Of a stretch of 64,000 bases of DNA, positions 53,411 through 64,000 are shown one piece after another. The translations under genes were made by a program, and so were the position numbers. The notes beneath the pieces are model-generated. The model was not told the DNA's origin and did not search any database. It saw nothing but the letters and a program-made list of their open reading frames with translations. Positions within the stretch are counted from its first letter, which is position 1. Each line of letters opens with the position of its first letter. Source of the DNA: Aurelia coerulea (lineage: Eukaryota > Cnidaria > Scyphozoa > Semaeostomeae > Ulmaridae); assembly GCA_039566865.1 (NCBI GenBank), contig CM076943.1, positions 15,920,001-15,984,000 of the forward strand, given 5' to 3'.

Positions 53411-54479
53411 TATTTAATTACCAAACTTTAGTTTCCATAATTGGTCGTATCGTTTTCATATTACTTGTGAATTTGAAAGCAAAATTTCCCACCTAAATAT
53501 CCTTAAAGAGGCCTAAAATCTTTAATGAAATATGCTAAAGATTTGAAAGGAAAGCTATCATAATGTCATTCATATCCGTCCATCTCCTTGCGCAGACATT
53601 TTACTTGGTACATAAAGAGATTGGTTCACGATTGTATACGTTGGGACTGGCATTCAGCCATTTTCGTCTATTTTGTATTATCACGAAGCTTGAAAATTGG
53701 AAGGAAGGCCTGTTTCAAAGGACTTTGAGATGGAGCATTTTGTAAGTTAGCTTCACACAGACCTTAAACTTTTGCTCATCTTATCTCGTTGAATTGCTGT
53801 TGTTGTTATCTTACACTTTAGTAAGGAACTTGTCTCCCTACTGCTGTAAAACCGGACAAAAATCTCAATCGGCGACAAACATTTGTCACCTTTGTATTCT
53901 AATAAGATTATGACTTAGAGGAGGGCATTTTTTGCCACTATGGCTTGAACAAACATTCGTCAAAGTTCTAATAGCTGTTTTATGGTACAGCACTTGGCTC
54001 AATGGTTTTGAGACAAAAAATGGTAGGTGATTTAGGCCTAATTGAATCAGTACGTGGCTAATTCGTTTCTGGAAGTGTAGAGAAATGAGTCGTAGTTTAG
54101 CTGTATCAGTTAAGTCAAAGTGCGAAACTACGATATGTATGTAGTGAGTCTACGTTGCAAGCTTTCAGACATCCTAGCATTTTTCTGACTCACACAGCAC
54201 AATCATGAAATCATAAAAAGTTGAATTTAATATTGTACCATAATAGCGTGTAGAATGTTAAGAAATTGTAAAATAAATATTTGAATCGTAGTTACAGTTA
54301 ATACAAGCAAAGAAATTGATATAATTGACAGTTTATATTAATTCAGCGTTCTGTTGGTCTGGAAACCTTAACTTTATTAGTTGTTGTTGGATGTTCTGTT
54401 AAAAAAGACAGTGTGAATATACGTTGTTCTTTTTTTTGTGTTTGAAACTTTTCATAACTTTTCATTGGGAAAGATCTTA

Positions 54480-55070
54480 GCCAAAACACGTGACAGGGGC
54501 CAGGTACACTCATTTTTTCAGAAGAAACTAAAGTCCAGAGCTGGTAGATGGTTTCTTAACCTGACCAAAAGTAAGGCTCTAAAGGTTTTAGCCTGTTTCA
54601 TTTTTCGCGAAAAAGGGCTCTTCAAAATTAAAATATCGATTTTCGCCTAAGAGTAAGGCTATAGCCGTTGTAACCTTTGATTTGTCGCAAGCACAGGCTC
54701 TTTTCAAAAATACCGATTTTGTACTAAAAGTAAAACCTTTGATATTTTGCGAAAATATGCCCTTTTAAGAAAATACCGGTTTTGGCCTAAAAGTCAAAGT
54801 CAAAGTCAAAGTCAAAGTAACAAAAATACCGGTTTTGGCCTATGGTTTTTGCTTTTTGGCAGAACTAGGCCCTTTCGAAAATACTGATTTATCTCAAAAC
54901 AGTAGCCTTTGATTTGTCTTCGAAAATACCGATTTTGTACTGAAAGTAAAGACTTTGATTTTTTGCGAAAATAGACCCTTTTGAAAAATACCGACTTGGC
55001 CTCAAAGCAAGGCTATAGCACTTGGTTTTTCGAGAAAATAGGATTTTTTCAAGAATTCTGACTTTGAGCA
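54480..55070. repeat. Degenerate ~80-bp tandem repeats with (GTCAAA)n
   Basis: Recurrent AAAATACCGATTTTGNCCTA, followed by AAAGTAAGGCTATAGCC-like and TTTTCGCGAAAATAGGCCC-like segments. A short (GTCAAA)n run lies at 54793-54822. Confidence 0.75.
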
Positions 55071-55639
55071 AATTTTCCCTGCAATCCACTCACAGGAAAG
55101 ATAGGCACTATTTTCTAACTGGCTAACAAAATTGATATGTGACACGCTCTATACCAATCAAATGGAACCGAAAGCAACCGGGAAATTTGAAATCTCACAT
55201 TTAGGCCTTTTTTGGACAAAATACCACCCGTCACTAAAATATAAATCGACAGAAGGGGAATGAAGATTTTCAAAAAATATCTTCACAGACCTGTTCCCAA
55301 TACTCTAATGCAGAGTTAGTCATGGGCGCTACGAATTATTTCAAAATTTGGAGAAATGCCGAAACTTTGAAATCGACCTCATTGTCACTGTAGTTTGTCA
55401 TAGTAAACAGCTCTTTGATGACTGAAACGTATGACTGGTTGGGTTTTATGCAATGAGGTTAAAATTTAGAAAAATCTTCACCGGTTTCTCTTGTCTCCTT
55501 CGCTTTTTAGCTGTCTGATTGGTCCGTGAAAATGAGGTGTTGGCGGTTTCGACCATGGGCCACGAGCAATTGGCTAATGATTCCAATGGTTCAAAACTCC
55601 AAATCAGTGTTCAGAACTTTGACTATCGTAAAAGCTCTA

Positions 55640-55960
55640 TTAAGCCCCCTCTCTAATAAGCCCCTCCCCTCTGAGCGAAAATTTCAGATAACCCGCCCCC
55701 TTTTATATCAAATTGCAGTGGTTACCGAAGACTTCCCATTTATTGAGCTAGATAAGCTTCCCAAGCTTGCATGTTAATTTTGATATGGTTTGAGATAAAA
55801 CTGTGTTTTGACGCGTAAAATTGTATGTGGAATCCGCAAAATATGGTGCAAAAGAACTAAAAAGCTGTCATTTGTATTGTATCCCTGTCATTTGATTTGG
55901 TGAATAAGCCCCCTCTCTAATAAGCCCCCCTCTGGAGGGTCCGAAATTAAATAAGCCCCC
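55640..55960. repeat. AATAAGCCCCC repeats upstream of menin
   Basis: CCCCCTCTCTAATAAGCCCC occurs at about 55645 and 55907, with an inverted GGGGGC end near 55960. Probably one MITE-like element ending about 90 bp before the menin ATG. Confidence 0.65.
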
Positions 55961-55963
55961 CGG

Positions 55964-56056
55964 GGGCATGGTGTCTCGCTTTTTTATGGCGATCAGCGAC
56001 CTGTTCCCCCCGCCTCGCTTTCATTTTCCGAGATAAACAAGCCAAGACAAAACAAG
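55964..56056 (+). promoter_or_regulatory. Menin 5' leader and likely core promoter
   Basis: About 90 bp between the last GCCCCC repeat and the ATG. It has no TATA box, is GC-richer than its surroundings, and contains CCTCGCTTTC and ACAAGCCAAGACAAAACAAG directly before ATGGCTGCC. A short TATA-less leader is an inference from position only. Confidence 0.3.
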
Positions 56057-56534
56057 ATGGCTGCCGTTGCTGCAAATGATTCGGTGAAGGATCTCCTTTC
56101 CTCGCTGAGAAAGTTCTTTCCTTTGAAAGATGTTGAGTCAGTTGTTTTGCTATTTAAAGAACAGATGAAGAATGGTGACCCTAACCTAGTAGCTCTCTCC
56201 CTTGTTACCGGTTTTATTGAACATGAATTAACCAGCAAAACCAAATGTCAACATGGAGGCCTAATTTTGGAAGAAGAAAGAATCCCCGTTCTTACATGGG
56301 AGACATTCAAAGAAATGTTCCAGCATTTTATGTCTTTGTTAGAAACGAAGCTGAAGCATTTGCATAAGGAAGGCACTGACGAAACAGAAGAAGAAAGCAA
56401 AGATTCCATCGAAAAACCTTCATATTCTGACAGACAGCAAGTCAAAGAAATTGCTGATTTTGTGTGGAGTCAACTTTCTACATCTTATTTCAAAGATCGA
56501 CCTCATCTCCAGAGTGTTTACAGTTTCTTAAATG
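56057..56534 (+). CDS. MEN1: Menin coding exon 1
   Basis: It encodes the N-terminal domain from MAAVAAND to FLNG and ends at AAATG|GTACAG in phase 1. GDPNLVALSLVTGFIEHEL matches human EEPDLVLLSLVLGFVEHFL, and SYFKDRPHLQSVYSFL matches SYFKDRAHIQSLFSFI. An acidic, Glu-rich segment (TDETEEESKDSIEK) sits in the variable loop before it. Confidence 0.97.
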
Positions 56535-59500
56535 GTACAGCAGCTTAGTTTCGTCAATGTTAACCATCATTTTTCAATATTTATTTTAAATCTCAATAGG
56601 TCCCATTATAACAATAATGACCTACAAAATCTGCTAAGAATGTCAATAGTTTAAAGCATATGATCAAGGACAAATTCTTTAAAGACCGCAATAATAAAGA
56701 AAACAGCCCTTATGTATATTATTGAAATTCTAAAAGCTGCCACAGAACTGTCTATCAACAATCCTGAGAATGCAACATTGCTCTCAACTTTGAGACATAA
56801 ATTTTGTTTTCTTTTCTTTCGTGAAAACTTTCCCTTGTACACCTGTAGTCAGACCTTCTTAAATTTATTTTACATTTAGTTTTAATTTAGTTACTTTGAT
56901 GGCAAATTATACATACATACATAGCTAATATTAATAGCCGTTGTGGACCAATTTTAATTGCACAGTAAGAGGCCCTTTACATGAGAAATTTCAACCCGGG
57001 TTGAGTTGAACATGGGTTGAGTTTCAACTCGGTTGACGGTGTAAGCCTTCATCACGTTTACATGAAGGAGGCCGAGTTGAAACTCAGCACGGGTTCAACT
57101 CAACTCGGGAACTCAACCCGTGTGGAAATTTCAACACGGGTTGAAATTCTCATGTAAACGCAATATTTTTTCAACTCGGGGCGAGATTAGAATGCGAACA
57201 AAAGGAGATCGAATCTATTTCTGCAATCATTCGAATATTTGAGTGGGCTCACGTTTCTTCTTCTATTGTTTGCAACCATGTGACTTAATCTCAACCCGTG
57301 TTGAGATTTCATGTAAACGCAAGGCAAAATAAGCAATGCTGTTAAAACTCAACCCATGTTGAAACTCAACACGGGTTGAAATTTAGCATGTAAAGGGCCT
57401 CTAAAGCTAGGATGGCTCTTTGAAACAATTTATTGAAGTCTATTGCATTTCAATCAAAAATTTAGTCAATTTACTATCCATCTATATCTGTCACATTACT
57501 GTACCAAAAAAGTTTCATTTAAATAGTTTCCTTGCCTAGATTGCAATCATTGCTTCAACATGCGAGAGTTGCAAGTGATAAAAAGCATACTGCGTGCGTC
57601 TCGTTTTCCATGAATAACATAGATGAGATATTGCATGGCACAGAAAAAGGGTATTTGGCTTTGTGGACTTTCAAATGTTTCAAGTGCACCACTGAAAATC
57701 ATGTGTTTTTTTTTTCAAAATACAGACTTTCTAATTGTTTCTGACCTCCAAACTTCAAATAGTGGCCTGAAACTTGTGTGTTGGCTATTGAAATTTCTGT
57801 TCAAAATGATCAGATTTTCCATTTCTTTAGTACTCAAACTGCATTGTTTTGGTTTAAAGGGAATCAACATGGTTGAATTGGCCCTGTGCCTTTTTTTATT
57901 GGATCCAATGAGATGGCATTTTGAAAATGGGCTCCAATCAGATAGCATATTATCTATTCTATTTTTGATTTGTGTGTCTTACAAGTGTTGATTCCTTTTA
58001 AGGCTTGGTGTTTTTATCTGGCAAGTGTAAAATGCAGGTTTGCAGATTAGTAAAATGCAGGTTTCAGGCTGTGGCTAGAGAAAAGGGGCCTGCTATTAGA
58101 AACTTCTCCTGTCATTCAAAATCCTCATTCAAAAGGCATGATATTAGAATGAATGATGGAAACAAGGATTTGTTTGTTTGCTACTAATTACAATTCTTTC
58201 TTGACAGGCAACCGTCTTGATTGTTTTGGAGTTGCCTTACTTGTCATTGCTACAGCACAGTGTTGTAGATGTAATGACATTCACCTTGCTTTGTCTGAAG
58301 ATCATGCTTGGGTGACTTTTGGCAAAGATAATGAAAGCACTGCAGAAGTTACATGGCATGGAAAGAGAGATGAAGTTAAAAGAGGAAGTCCAATCAGCCA
58401 AGATTCATTGGTTGGATTTTCTAAGGACTGGTTGTATCTTGGGGGAAACGGAATGAACTGTGACAGAAATATGGAAGTAGCTGCTATTGTGTCATCATTG
58501 AATCCAGGGATGAATAGTAAGACAGACAGTGCTATGCTGAGTAGGCTCCAACAGGTAAGTAGACAGAGAAGCCACAATCTGGAAGAAAGGTGAAATAGTT
58601 AGAAAGGTTCCAGGGCTTTTCTTCATTCATTACTTCATTTTGAGTAGGCTGGGGAAATATTTCTAAATGTATCTACAGTAGCTAATTCAGGGCTACTATT
58701 GCATGCCACATTCAGGCATTGGGATCCAGGGCCGTAGGAAGCAGCTTCTGATTTAGGGGGCAATTGTTCTTAAAACAATAGAGAACAATACATCTAATTA
58801 ATGCTTGTGAGGTAGCACCATTGCTTTCAAAATTATTTAGGGGAGTTTGAGCCCCCTGCCCCTGCTTCCTACAGGCCTGTTAGGATCCCTAGTTTAATGT
58901 CCCTTGAAGGATAGTAAAGTGATTTGCTTGGTCAAGCCTCTAGAAGGTCACTCATCCAGACTTTGACCTCATACAGCAAAGCTTAACTTCAGGTACCTAA
59001 CAGAAACTGTATAAGCCACTGGGCCAATCACCCCACATTTTTCATAGTGGCAGGTGCTGCAGTCCTTAGGACAGGTGTAGGCTGAAATTTTTGTTCAAGC
59101 AGAGGGAAAACATAGCACAATAGTTGCATGGTATTAGATAAAAGCCAAAGTGCCCATAGCCGTAGGAGACAGGGGGCTGGGGAGGGCTGCAGCCCTCCCA
59201 ACGTCGGAAAATTTTGCAAAATTCAGCCATAATCGGGCAGAAATCCACCTTAAGTCGTGCAAAATTTTCTTAAACAATGGATTTTTTATCGGGCAGCCCC
59301 CCAAATTTTATCTCTCCCTACGCCGATGAAAGTGCCATGTGTAAAATGACTTGAGAAAGCTCCCTAAATTTCTAAATTCAAGAGGAACAAAGGTATAGGG
59401 GCCTATGCCACAGTGTAAAATGGGTAAGCATAAGGTGGTTAGCCATAAGTGTGAATGATTAGTGTAAAAATCTTGATTCACAAATTTTCTAAAGCTTCCA

Positions 59501-62500
59501 ACTCTTGGAATGATAATGCCAGAGCAAAACATCTGTCAGCACTTTGTAATTTGTAGTAATCTAATGCCAACAAATTGAATTCTTAGGAGCTGTTATGGCT
59601 ACTCTTTGATCATGGTCATCTTGACAGGTACTGGTCAGTTTTAGACTTTGCTCTTTCTTTTAAATCAAACGCTTTCCATGCAAAGGGTTGTCAAACTTGT
59701 CATTCTGGACAATTTACTCAAAGAAGAGGCAATTTATCTATTCTAGATTAGACACTCAAATTGATGGTCCACTTTTGGATAGTGAAAGCTTTGTTCATGC
59801 ACATGTTCCAGATCCATTTATACATTTCATTCCATGGACTCCATGGCCTTGGAATATTTTGATGATTTACAAGGGAGTAGAACAAGAGATGGGCATTTGT
59901 ACCAGGGCAGCATTTGGACAAACGCAAAAATGATGTTAAGTGGATTGGGTATACCATTTAGCATTTAATTCCTAACGATTCCCACCTCAATGTCCAAAGG
60001 GCTTGCGACGCCCCTGACAACTTGAACAAAATTGTAAAGACTGTGAAAATTGCAGGTCTACCTTCTTAAGAAAATTTCTGTTAAAAGTTTGGAAATGTTA
60101 CGTAGTCAGAAAAAAGAATAGTTATTAAGAGCGAGAAATGACGAGTTTTCTCTCAGAATGGTCAAAGCCCTTTGTTTGATTCTGGCTTCACTCTTCCATA
60201 TTCATTTTATAACTCATCATATACCGGGTGAGTCAATAAAAAGAATCCCCGTTTGAATGGTCATGGCTCCTTGGATATCAAGACGATGATATCGGCAAAT
60301 ATATAGCTTGATGGTTTGACATGTTCAAATCCACTTTAAAATTTACCTGACTGAAATTGGCCAATCCGTTCTGAAATTATGAGAGATTTTCTCGAGAAAG
60401 CCTCTTCAAGAAACCTTCAAAACATACCCAAATAACGAACAAATTTCCCTCTAACATTTCTGCGTTACTGTACGCGGGTTTTACAGCAATGACTTCTGCA
60501 TTCTTTATTACATGTTTTTCTCTTTGGAGGATGAACAAATCTTCCCCCAGGTATGAATAACCTATTCAGGGGGATTGCGTTATCCCAAGAGGATACAATA
60601 CATGAATACTTGTGAGTGTCATCATTTTTAGGAAGGAAAACCAAGGACAATTCGCTCATTGTTTTCACTCGTTTTTGCAGATTTTTGAAAGGGGCTTTCT
60701 GCAGAAAATCTCCCATATCGACGGGAAGGAATGGCTGATTAAAGCCGGGTAAATTGCTGAACCTAATTAACTATATTGGCAATAAAATAAGACAGTTTTA
60801 ATATTATTGCTTCGATATTCATGGAGCAGTGGCCTTCCAAACAGAGATTCTTTTTTTACTCACCCGGCAGAAACAGAAATTGAATGAACTAAAATGATAT
60901 TTTCTGCCTTCCCCGAATATCAAGCATTGCTTACTATATTTCAGGTTTCCGATGGCGATTTGTAACCTTGCTGATTTGGAAGAAATTGAAGAGAGTCGTC
61001 AAAGTCCAAGTGTAGAAGATTTATACGAGAAAGCGATTGCGATTGCAGAAATCGAATATTCAGGATATCACGTATATCCTTATACTTATTATGGTGGGTA
61101 TCTATTCAGAAGAGGAATGTACTCAAAGGCAACAGAAATGTGGTGTGGGGCTGCTAGAGCTGCGTCAAGGTAATAGATTGTGATATTTAAACATTTCCAA
61201 AACGTTCCTACGGTTTGCTTCATCTGAAAGATATCTCCACACTTGTGCTGATCAACGTGTTTAGTTATTCTTTCATCTTTCTGTGGCTATTTCTGTGGAA
61301 ATTGCTTTGAAGATATCGAATCTTTCTTTTTTCTATAAATTCAATGTTAAAAATTTACAATTTACGAATTACCTAAGATTACAAACGAGCTACCTTACAA
61401 TACTACAGAAACGATACCAAGGGGAGCAAAAGATCATGACTACCTCAGGGCCATCACATGAAGGAGATAAACTAAAATACAACTAAATATATAAGAAGCC
61501 CCCTAGCTATTCAGAAAAGAATTTGAATTGAACGATATCGAATCTATCAAGCCCACTCCCTTCATGGGACGTAGGAAAGTTAGATCTTCTCTCATCAAGG
61601 TGCAATTCAATATATCGAGGTAATCCGTAAATTTGACAAAGAAAACGCTTACGCACACGCTATTGCTCTTCTAGCTAAGCAATATCCACGCACGTGTTGA
61701 AATCATCGAGTACAGTAAAAACCCGCGTATAACAACCTAGTGGATTAAGAACCTACAGGCTGAAATTGTCAAATTTTCAATTGCTTAAGAACCAATCCAT
61801 TATATTCATTGTTTAAGAACCCAGGCTGACTTGCAAAATAGTAGGTTCTTATACGGGGTTTTTTACTGTACAATAGGCTAATTTTAGACATGAATATGCA
61901 GTTTTTAACGTTAGCAATTTATCTCCGACAGCCAACTTTGATTTCAACACACGCGTTACAGTATACATTAAAAACGAAAACTTTCGGACGGAGAAGTTTC
62001 GGAAAAACAACTTCGGACAAAAAAACTTTCTGACGCTTTTTCGAGAATTTCGGACAAAAAACTTTCGGACAAAAAATGTTTGCATAAAGCCAACATACAT
62101 GTCAAAACAAGCTGTAATTTGCATGTTATTCAATCATGTGCAAGTTGAACTAACTACATAGATACATATAGATGCATCAGGAGCATTCGAAAAACAGTTT
62201 TCAAGATTGCAGACGAGAACAAGAGGTACCTTCATCGACTCAAGAACATTGCTATTGACAACTGCAATGTGGAAACTCACATTGGAACCATAGGATCACT
62301 GATGACACTATATAATTTGTTAATAGTTGCATGGGCAAAATTCGTGTTTTTTTCTGTTTTCAAAGAATTTAAAACTTTCGAACAATCAAACTTTCGGACA
62401 AAAAATTGTCCGAAAGTTTGATAGTCCAAAAGTTTTCGATATTAATGTATTTTCTTCATGCCTACCATGTGACTCTACAATGATCTCCCTGTGTCTTAAG

Positions 62501-63351
62501 GTCTGCCAACAAAAGTTGAAATTCTCTTCCTTTGTTTAAATTTCTCTTCCATTCCTTGTGAGAAGCAGGTCTCTGAGGCTTTACCCAACATTTCGTCTTA
62601 AAAGCATCAGTAATCTCCTGCAGCCCAATGAAAAAAAGTGTTGGTGACAGATTTTAAACGGGTGCAAGGGTAGCAAAACATTTGAAAATTGCGTTGTTAA
62701 GTAGCGGAATTTTCTGCCAATATTTTAGTGTGACATTCATACCAATTAATCCTGGTTTCCCTTTCAACCCCTTTTCAAAAACTAATTTCCTTGTCTAGGT
62801 ACACACATTCTAGAGAAGACGAAGAACTGTACAAAGATCTACATGAAATTGCAAACACATTCTTCCCAACAATTGCAAAACGATGCAAAGTTTTATCCTC
62901 GGACAAGCCGGAAAAAGTATGTGACAGGATTTATTTTGATTCAGAGGAAAACTTTTTGAATATTATTAACTTCTATGATGGAGTTTGCTCATGGGAAGAG
63001 GATGGATGCACAGCTGCAATCCATAGCGAATGGGCAAGAAACTTTGTGAAGCTATTGTCTTGTTTTCCTCATTCGACGAGGATTTGTGCGTTGGAGACAT
63101 TCGCCAAAAAGAGAATTCCAAACGAAGGAAAAGTTGAAAATGAAGATCACAGTAACTTTCCTAAAAGCCAAAAGATGAAACTTCTAATGGGCGTTATAAA
63201 GGAAAGTAAGATTAACGCCCAAGCAGTAAATTTACATTTGGCGTCCCAAGTAGGCCTCGCTTCTGGAAGTAAGCAAAGTTCCAGAAGATCCGCTGATTTT
63301 GTTTATTCATTGGAAGAATCCGCTGGAAGGAGTAAAAGGTACAAATTTTAA
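56057..63351 (+). CDS. MEN1: Menin, complete gene model in five coding exons
   Basis: Menin is a nuclear scaffold without an enzymatic fold of its own. It anchors MLL-type histone H3K4 methyltransferases and LEDGF to chromatin and binds JunD. Join 56057-56534, 58208-58554, 59587-59627, 60945-61169 and 62799-63351. All junctions are GT-AG with agreeing phases, giving 547 residues plus TAA, against about 610 in human. Signatures in order: SLRKFFPLKDVESVVLLFKE (human TLFPLRSIDDVVRLFAAE), DIHLALSEDHAWVTFG, AEVTWHGK, WLYL, CDRNMEVA, ELLWLLFDHGHLDRFPMA, NLADLEE, HIYPY-like HVYPYTYYGGY, REDEELYKDLHEIAN, INFYDGVCSWEE, and a basic C-terminus. The shorter length comes from the poorly conserved loop before the C-terminal helix. 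The start ATG follows an unstructured leader and begins MAAVAANDSVKDLL. No stop precedes it within the same exon frame for long, but it is the only ATG that fits. Confidence 0.97.
56967..57403. mobile_element. MITE with AGAGGCCCTTTACATG ends in menin intron 1
   Basis: Inverted ends AGAGGCCCTTTACATG and CATGTAAAGGGCCTCT, with many inner copies of CAACCCGGGTTGA in both orientations. 437 bp. The rest of the intron (57404-58207) has no recognised content. Confidence 0.88.
58208..58554 (+). CDS. MEN1: Menin coding exon 2
   Basis: Acceptor TTCTTGACAG|GC and donor CAACAG|GTAAGT. It carries the transglutaminase-like thumb domain: NDIHLALSEDHAWVTFG, TAEVTWHGK, WLYLGGNGMNCDRNMEVA, then LSRLQQ. Human counterparts are RDVHLALSEDHAWVVFG and TAEVTWHGK. 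Confidence 0.97.
58727..58879. mobile_element. Short hAT-type element (TSD TTRGGATC) in menin intron 2
   Basis: 8-bp flanks TTGGGATC and TTAGGATC (one mismatch). Ends CAGGGCCGTAGGAAGC and the inverted CAGGCCTGTAGGAAGC. 153 bp. Confidence 0.82.
59155..59328. mobile_element. Short hAT-type element (TSD AAAGTGCC) in menin intron 2
   Basis: Exact 8-bp duplication AAAGTGCC (59147-59154, 59329-59336). Ends CATAGCCGTAGGAGA and the inverted CATCGGCGTAGGGAGA. 174 bp. Related to the element at 58727. Confidence 0.85.
59587..59627 (+). CDS. MEN1: Menin coding exon 3 (41 bp)
   Basis: A very short exon between GAATTCTTAG|GAG and CTTGACAG|GTACTG, reading ELLWLLFDHGHLDR with a split last Arg codon. Human has KLLWLLYDLGHLERYPMA here, and the next exon supplies FPMA. 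It is needed both for frame and for the conserved helix. Confidence 0.95.
60224..60867. mobile_element. CCGGGTG-family element 10 in menin intron 3
   Basis: TA|CCGGGTGAGTCAATAAAAAG to the inverted CCGGGTGAGTAAAAAAAGAA. 644 bp. Its right end lies 77 bp before menin exon 4. Similar interior to 47437-47920. Confidence 0.9.
60945..61169 (+). CDS. MEN1: Menin coding exon 4
   Basis: Acceptor TATTTCAG|G and donor GTCAAG|GTAATA. FPMAICNLADLEEIEESRQ and YHVYPYTYYGGYLFRRGMY match human YPMALGNLADLEELEPTPG and EHIYPYMYLAGYHCRNRNV. This is part of the TPR-like palm. Confidence 0.97.
61713..61868. mobile_element. TA-flanked MITE of the AAGAACCTACAGGCTG family
   Basis: TA|CAGTAAAAACCCGCGTAT to the inverted CAGTAAAAAACCCCGTAT|TA. 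156 bp. Degraded relatives lie at about 9660-9725, 11735-11835, 32120-32263 and 37470-37822. Confidence 0.85.
61869..62798. other. Menin intron 4 remainder
   Basis: Repeated ACTTTCGGACAAAAAA sequences in both orientations (61975-62080, 62360-62425) form a loose foldback. 62440-62798 shows nothing. Confidence 0.5.
62799..63351 (+). CDS. MEN1: Menin coding exon 5 with stop
   Basis: Acceptor CCTTGTCTAG|G to TAA 63349-63351. YTHSREDEELYKDLHEIAN carries the acidic helix that in human (REDEEIYKEFFEVAN) lines the MLL-binding pocket. FYDGVCSWEED and HSEWARNFVKLLSCF follow. The C-terminal KINAQAVNLHLASQ matches human KINSSAIKLQLTAQ, and the end (GRSKRYKF) is basic as in the human nuclear localisation signal. 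Confidence 0.97.
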
Positions 63352-64000
63352 TCAGCAAAGCTGAATTGTACAGCAAATTTATGTATTTAATAATGCTGGT
63401 AAAGTATTTATTCAATTACGATTAAGAAATATGTGTTTTTATGGGGATTATATCCATAGTGTATAGTAGGATAGTTGGGGCTAGACATAATTGAATCATA
63501 GATGGCAATGAAATATTCTATAATGAAAATCTCGTTGTAACTGTTTGGCAGCTGTGTCAGTCTTATTCTCAATCCCAAGCTTGTGAGTCCTGCAAGTAGA
63601 AAGTTCTTGCTGTTTGTTTGTAAATATATCTTTATTTTCTTATCCATCACTTCGTGATGGAACCGAAAATAAATTATTTACCTTTTAATTTTCCGAGAAT
63701 TGACACAAGGAATAAACATTTTATTAGGAGTAGTGGCGTTGGTTATCATACACAGCACTTAACACAATGAATCATCGAAATAAAGATACAACTGCAAAAT
63801 CGAATTCTAAATAACGATAAACACAACGAATTGAAAAACCGTAATAGCTGCCCCTTTTTATATTATCTATTTATTTATTTTATTAACAACAACTTTGAAG
63901 AAAACTCTAATATCGATAGCGAACAATGATTTCTAAACAGCTTAATGGTGGAAAGTTACCTGGCTGTGTATGAAATTAGGCCAAGATGGAGAGTTGTTTG
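63352..64000. other. Menin 3' UTR and downstream
   Basis: AT-rich, with AATAAA at 63668 and about 63711. No further gene seen to the window end. Confidence 0.5.
63668..63673 (+). promoter_or_regulatory. Possible menin polyadenylation signal
   Basis: AATAAA lies about 320 bp after the menin stop. A second AATAAA follows at about 63711. No other evidence. Confidence 0.4.

Larger units (their letters stand above)
50523..56056. other. BRCA2-MEN1 intergenic region
   Basis: It contains an inverted repeat (50563-50690), CCGGGTG elements (51081, 52534), a long hairpin (52119), degenerate repeats (54480-55070) and GCCCCC-rich repeats (55640-55960). 53411-54470 and 55080-55640 show nothing recognisable. 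I found no third gene. Confidence 0.6.

Noticed and set aside
57532..57991. Possible extra menin exon in intron 1
   Set aside because: Phases of 56534 and 58208 already join perfectly within conserved sequence, and the frames here lack similarity to menin.

Overview
This window is animal nuclear DNA: AT-rich, with GT-AG introns, two multi-exon genes on the + strand and many transposon remnants in the introns. The two genes are an ortholog of the RAD51 loader BRCA2 (open at the left edge, stop codon at 50520-50522) and a complete ortholog of the scaffold protein menin (MEN1, 56057-63351). Protein divergence from human and the repeat content suggest a marine invertebrate. An anthozoan-like cnidarian is my best guess, from G-rich hAT-type ends that resemble repeats I associate with coral genomes. 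The sequence alone does not prove this.

1-8210 is one giant BRCA2 exon, the counterpart of human exon 11. It carries 33 BRC-type RAD51-binding repeats (human has 8), most on an exact 132-bp period, and every one reads FxTG where the classical motif is FxTA. An apparent frameshift lies between about 7932 and 8016. From 13030 to 50522 I could place 20 further exons by splice signals, continuous phase and similarity to the human protein. They encode the helical domain, OB1, OB2 with its tower, OB3 and a short C-terminal tail (903 residues). Two links between 8211 and 13029 are less certain: exon 9346-9436 and one unresolved small exon.

50523-56056 is intergenic and mostly transposon. 56057-63351 holds the five coding exons of menin (547 residues predicted).

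The introns hold ten members of a family with TA-flanked CCGGGTG ends, seven non-autonomous hAT-type elements with 8-bp target duplications, five LINE fragments that preserve only the end of the polyprotein, a tRNA-derived SINE, a 45-bp minisatellite, a pentanucleotide mosaic satellite and a long foldback whose arms carry hammerhead-like cores. Functionally, BRCA2 loads RAD51 onto single-stranded DNA in homologous recombination, and menin scaffolds MLL-type histone methyltransferase complexes. Their adjacency here looks like linkage rather than a shared pathway.
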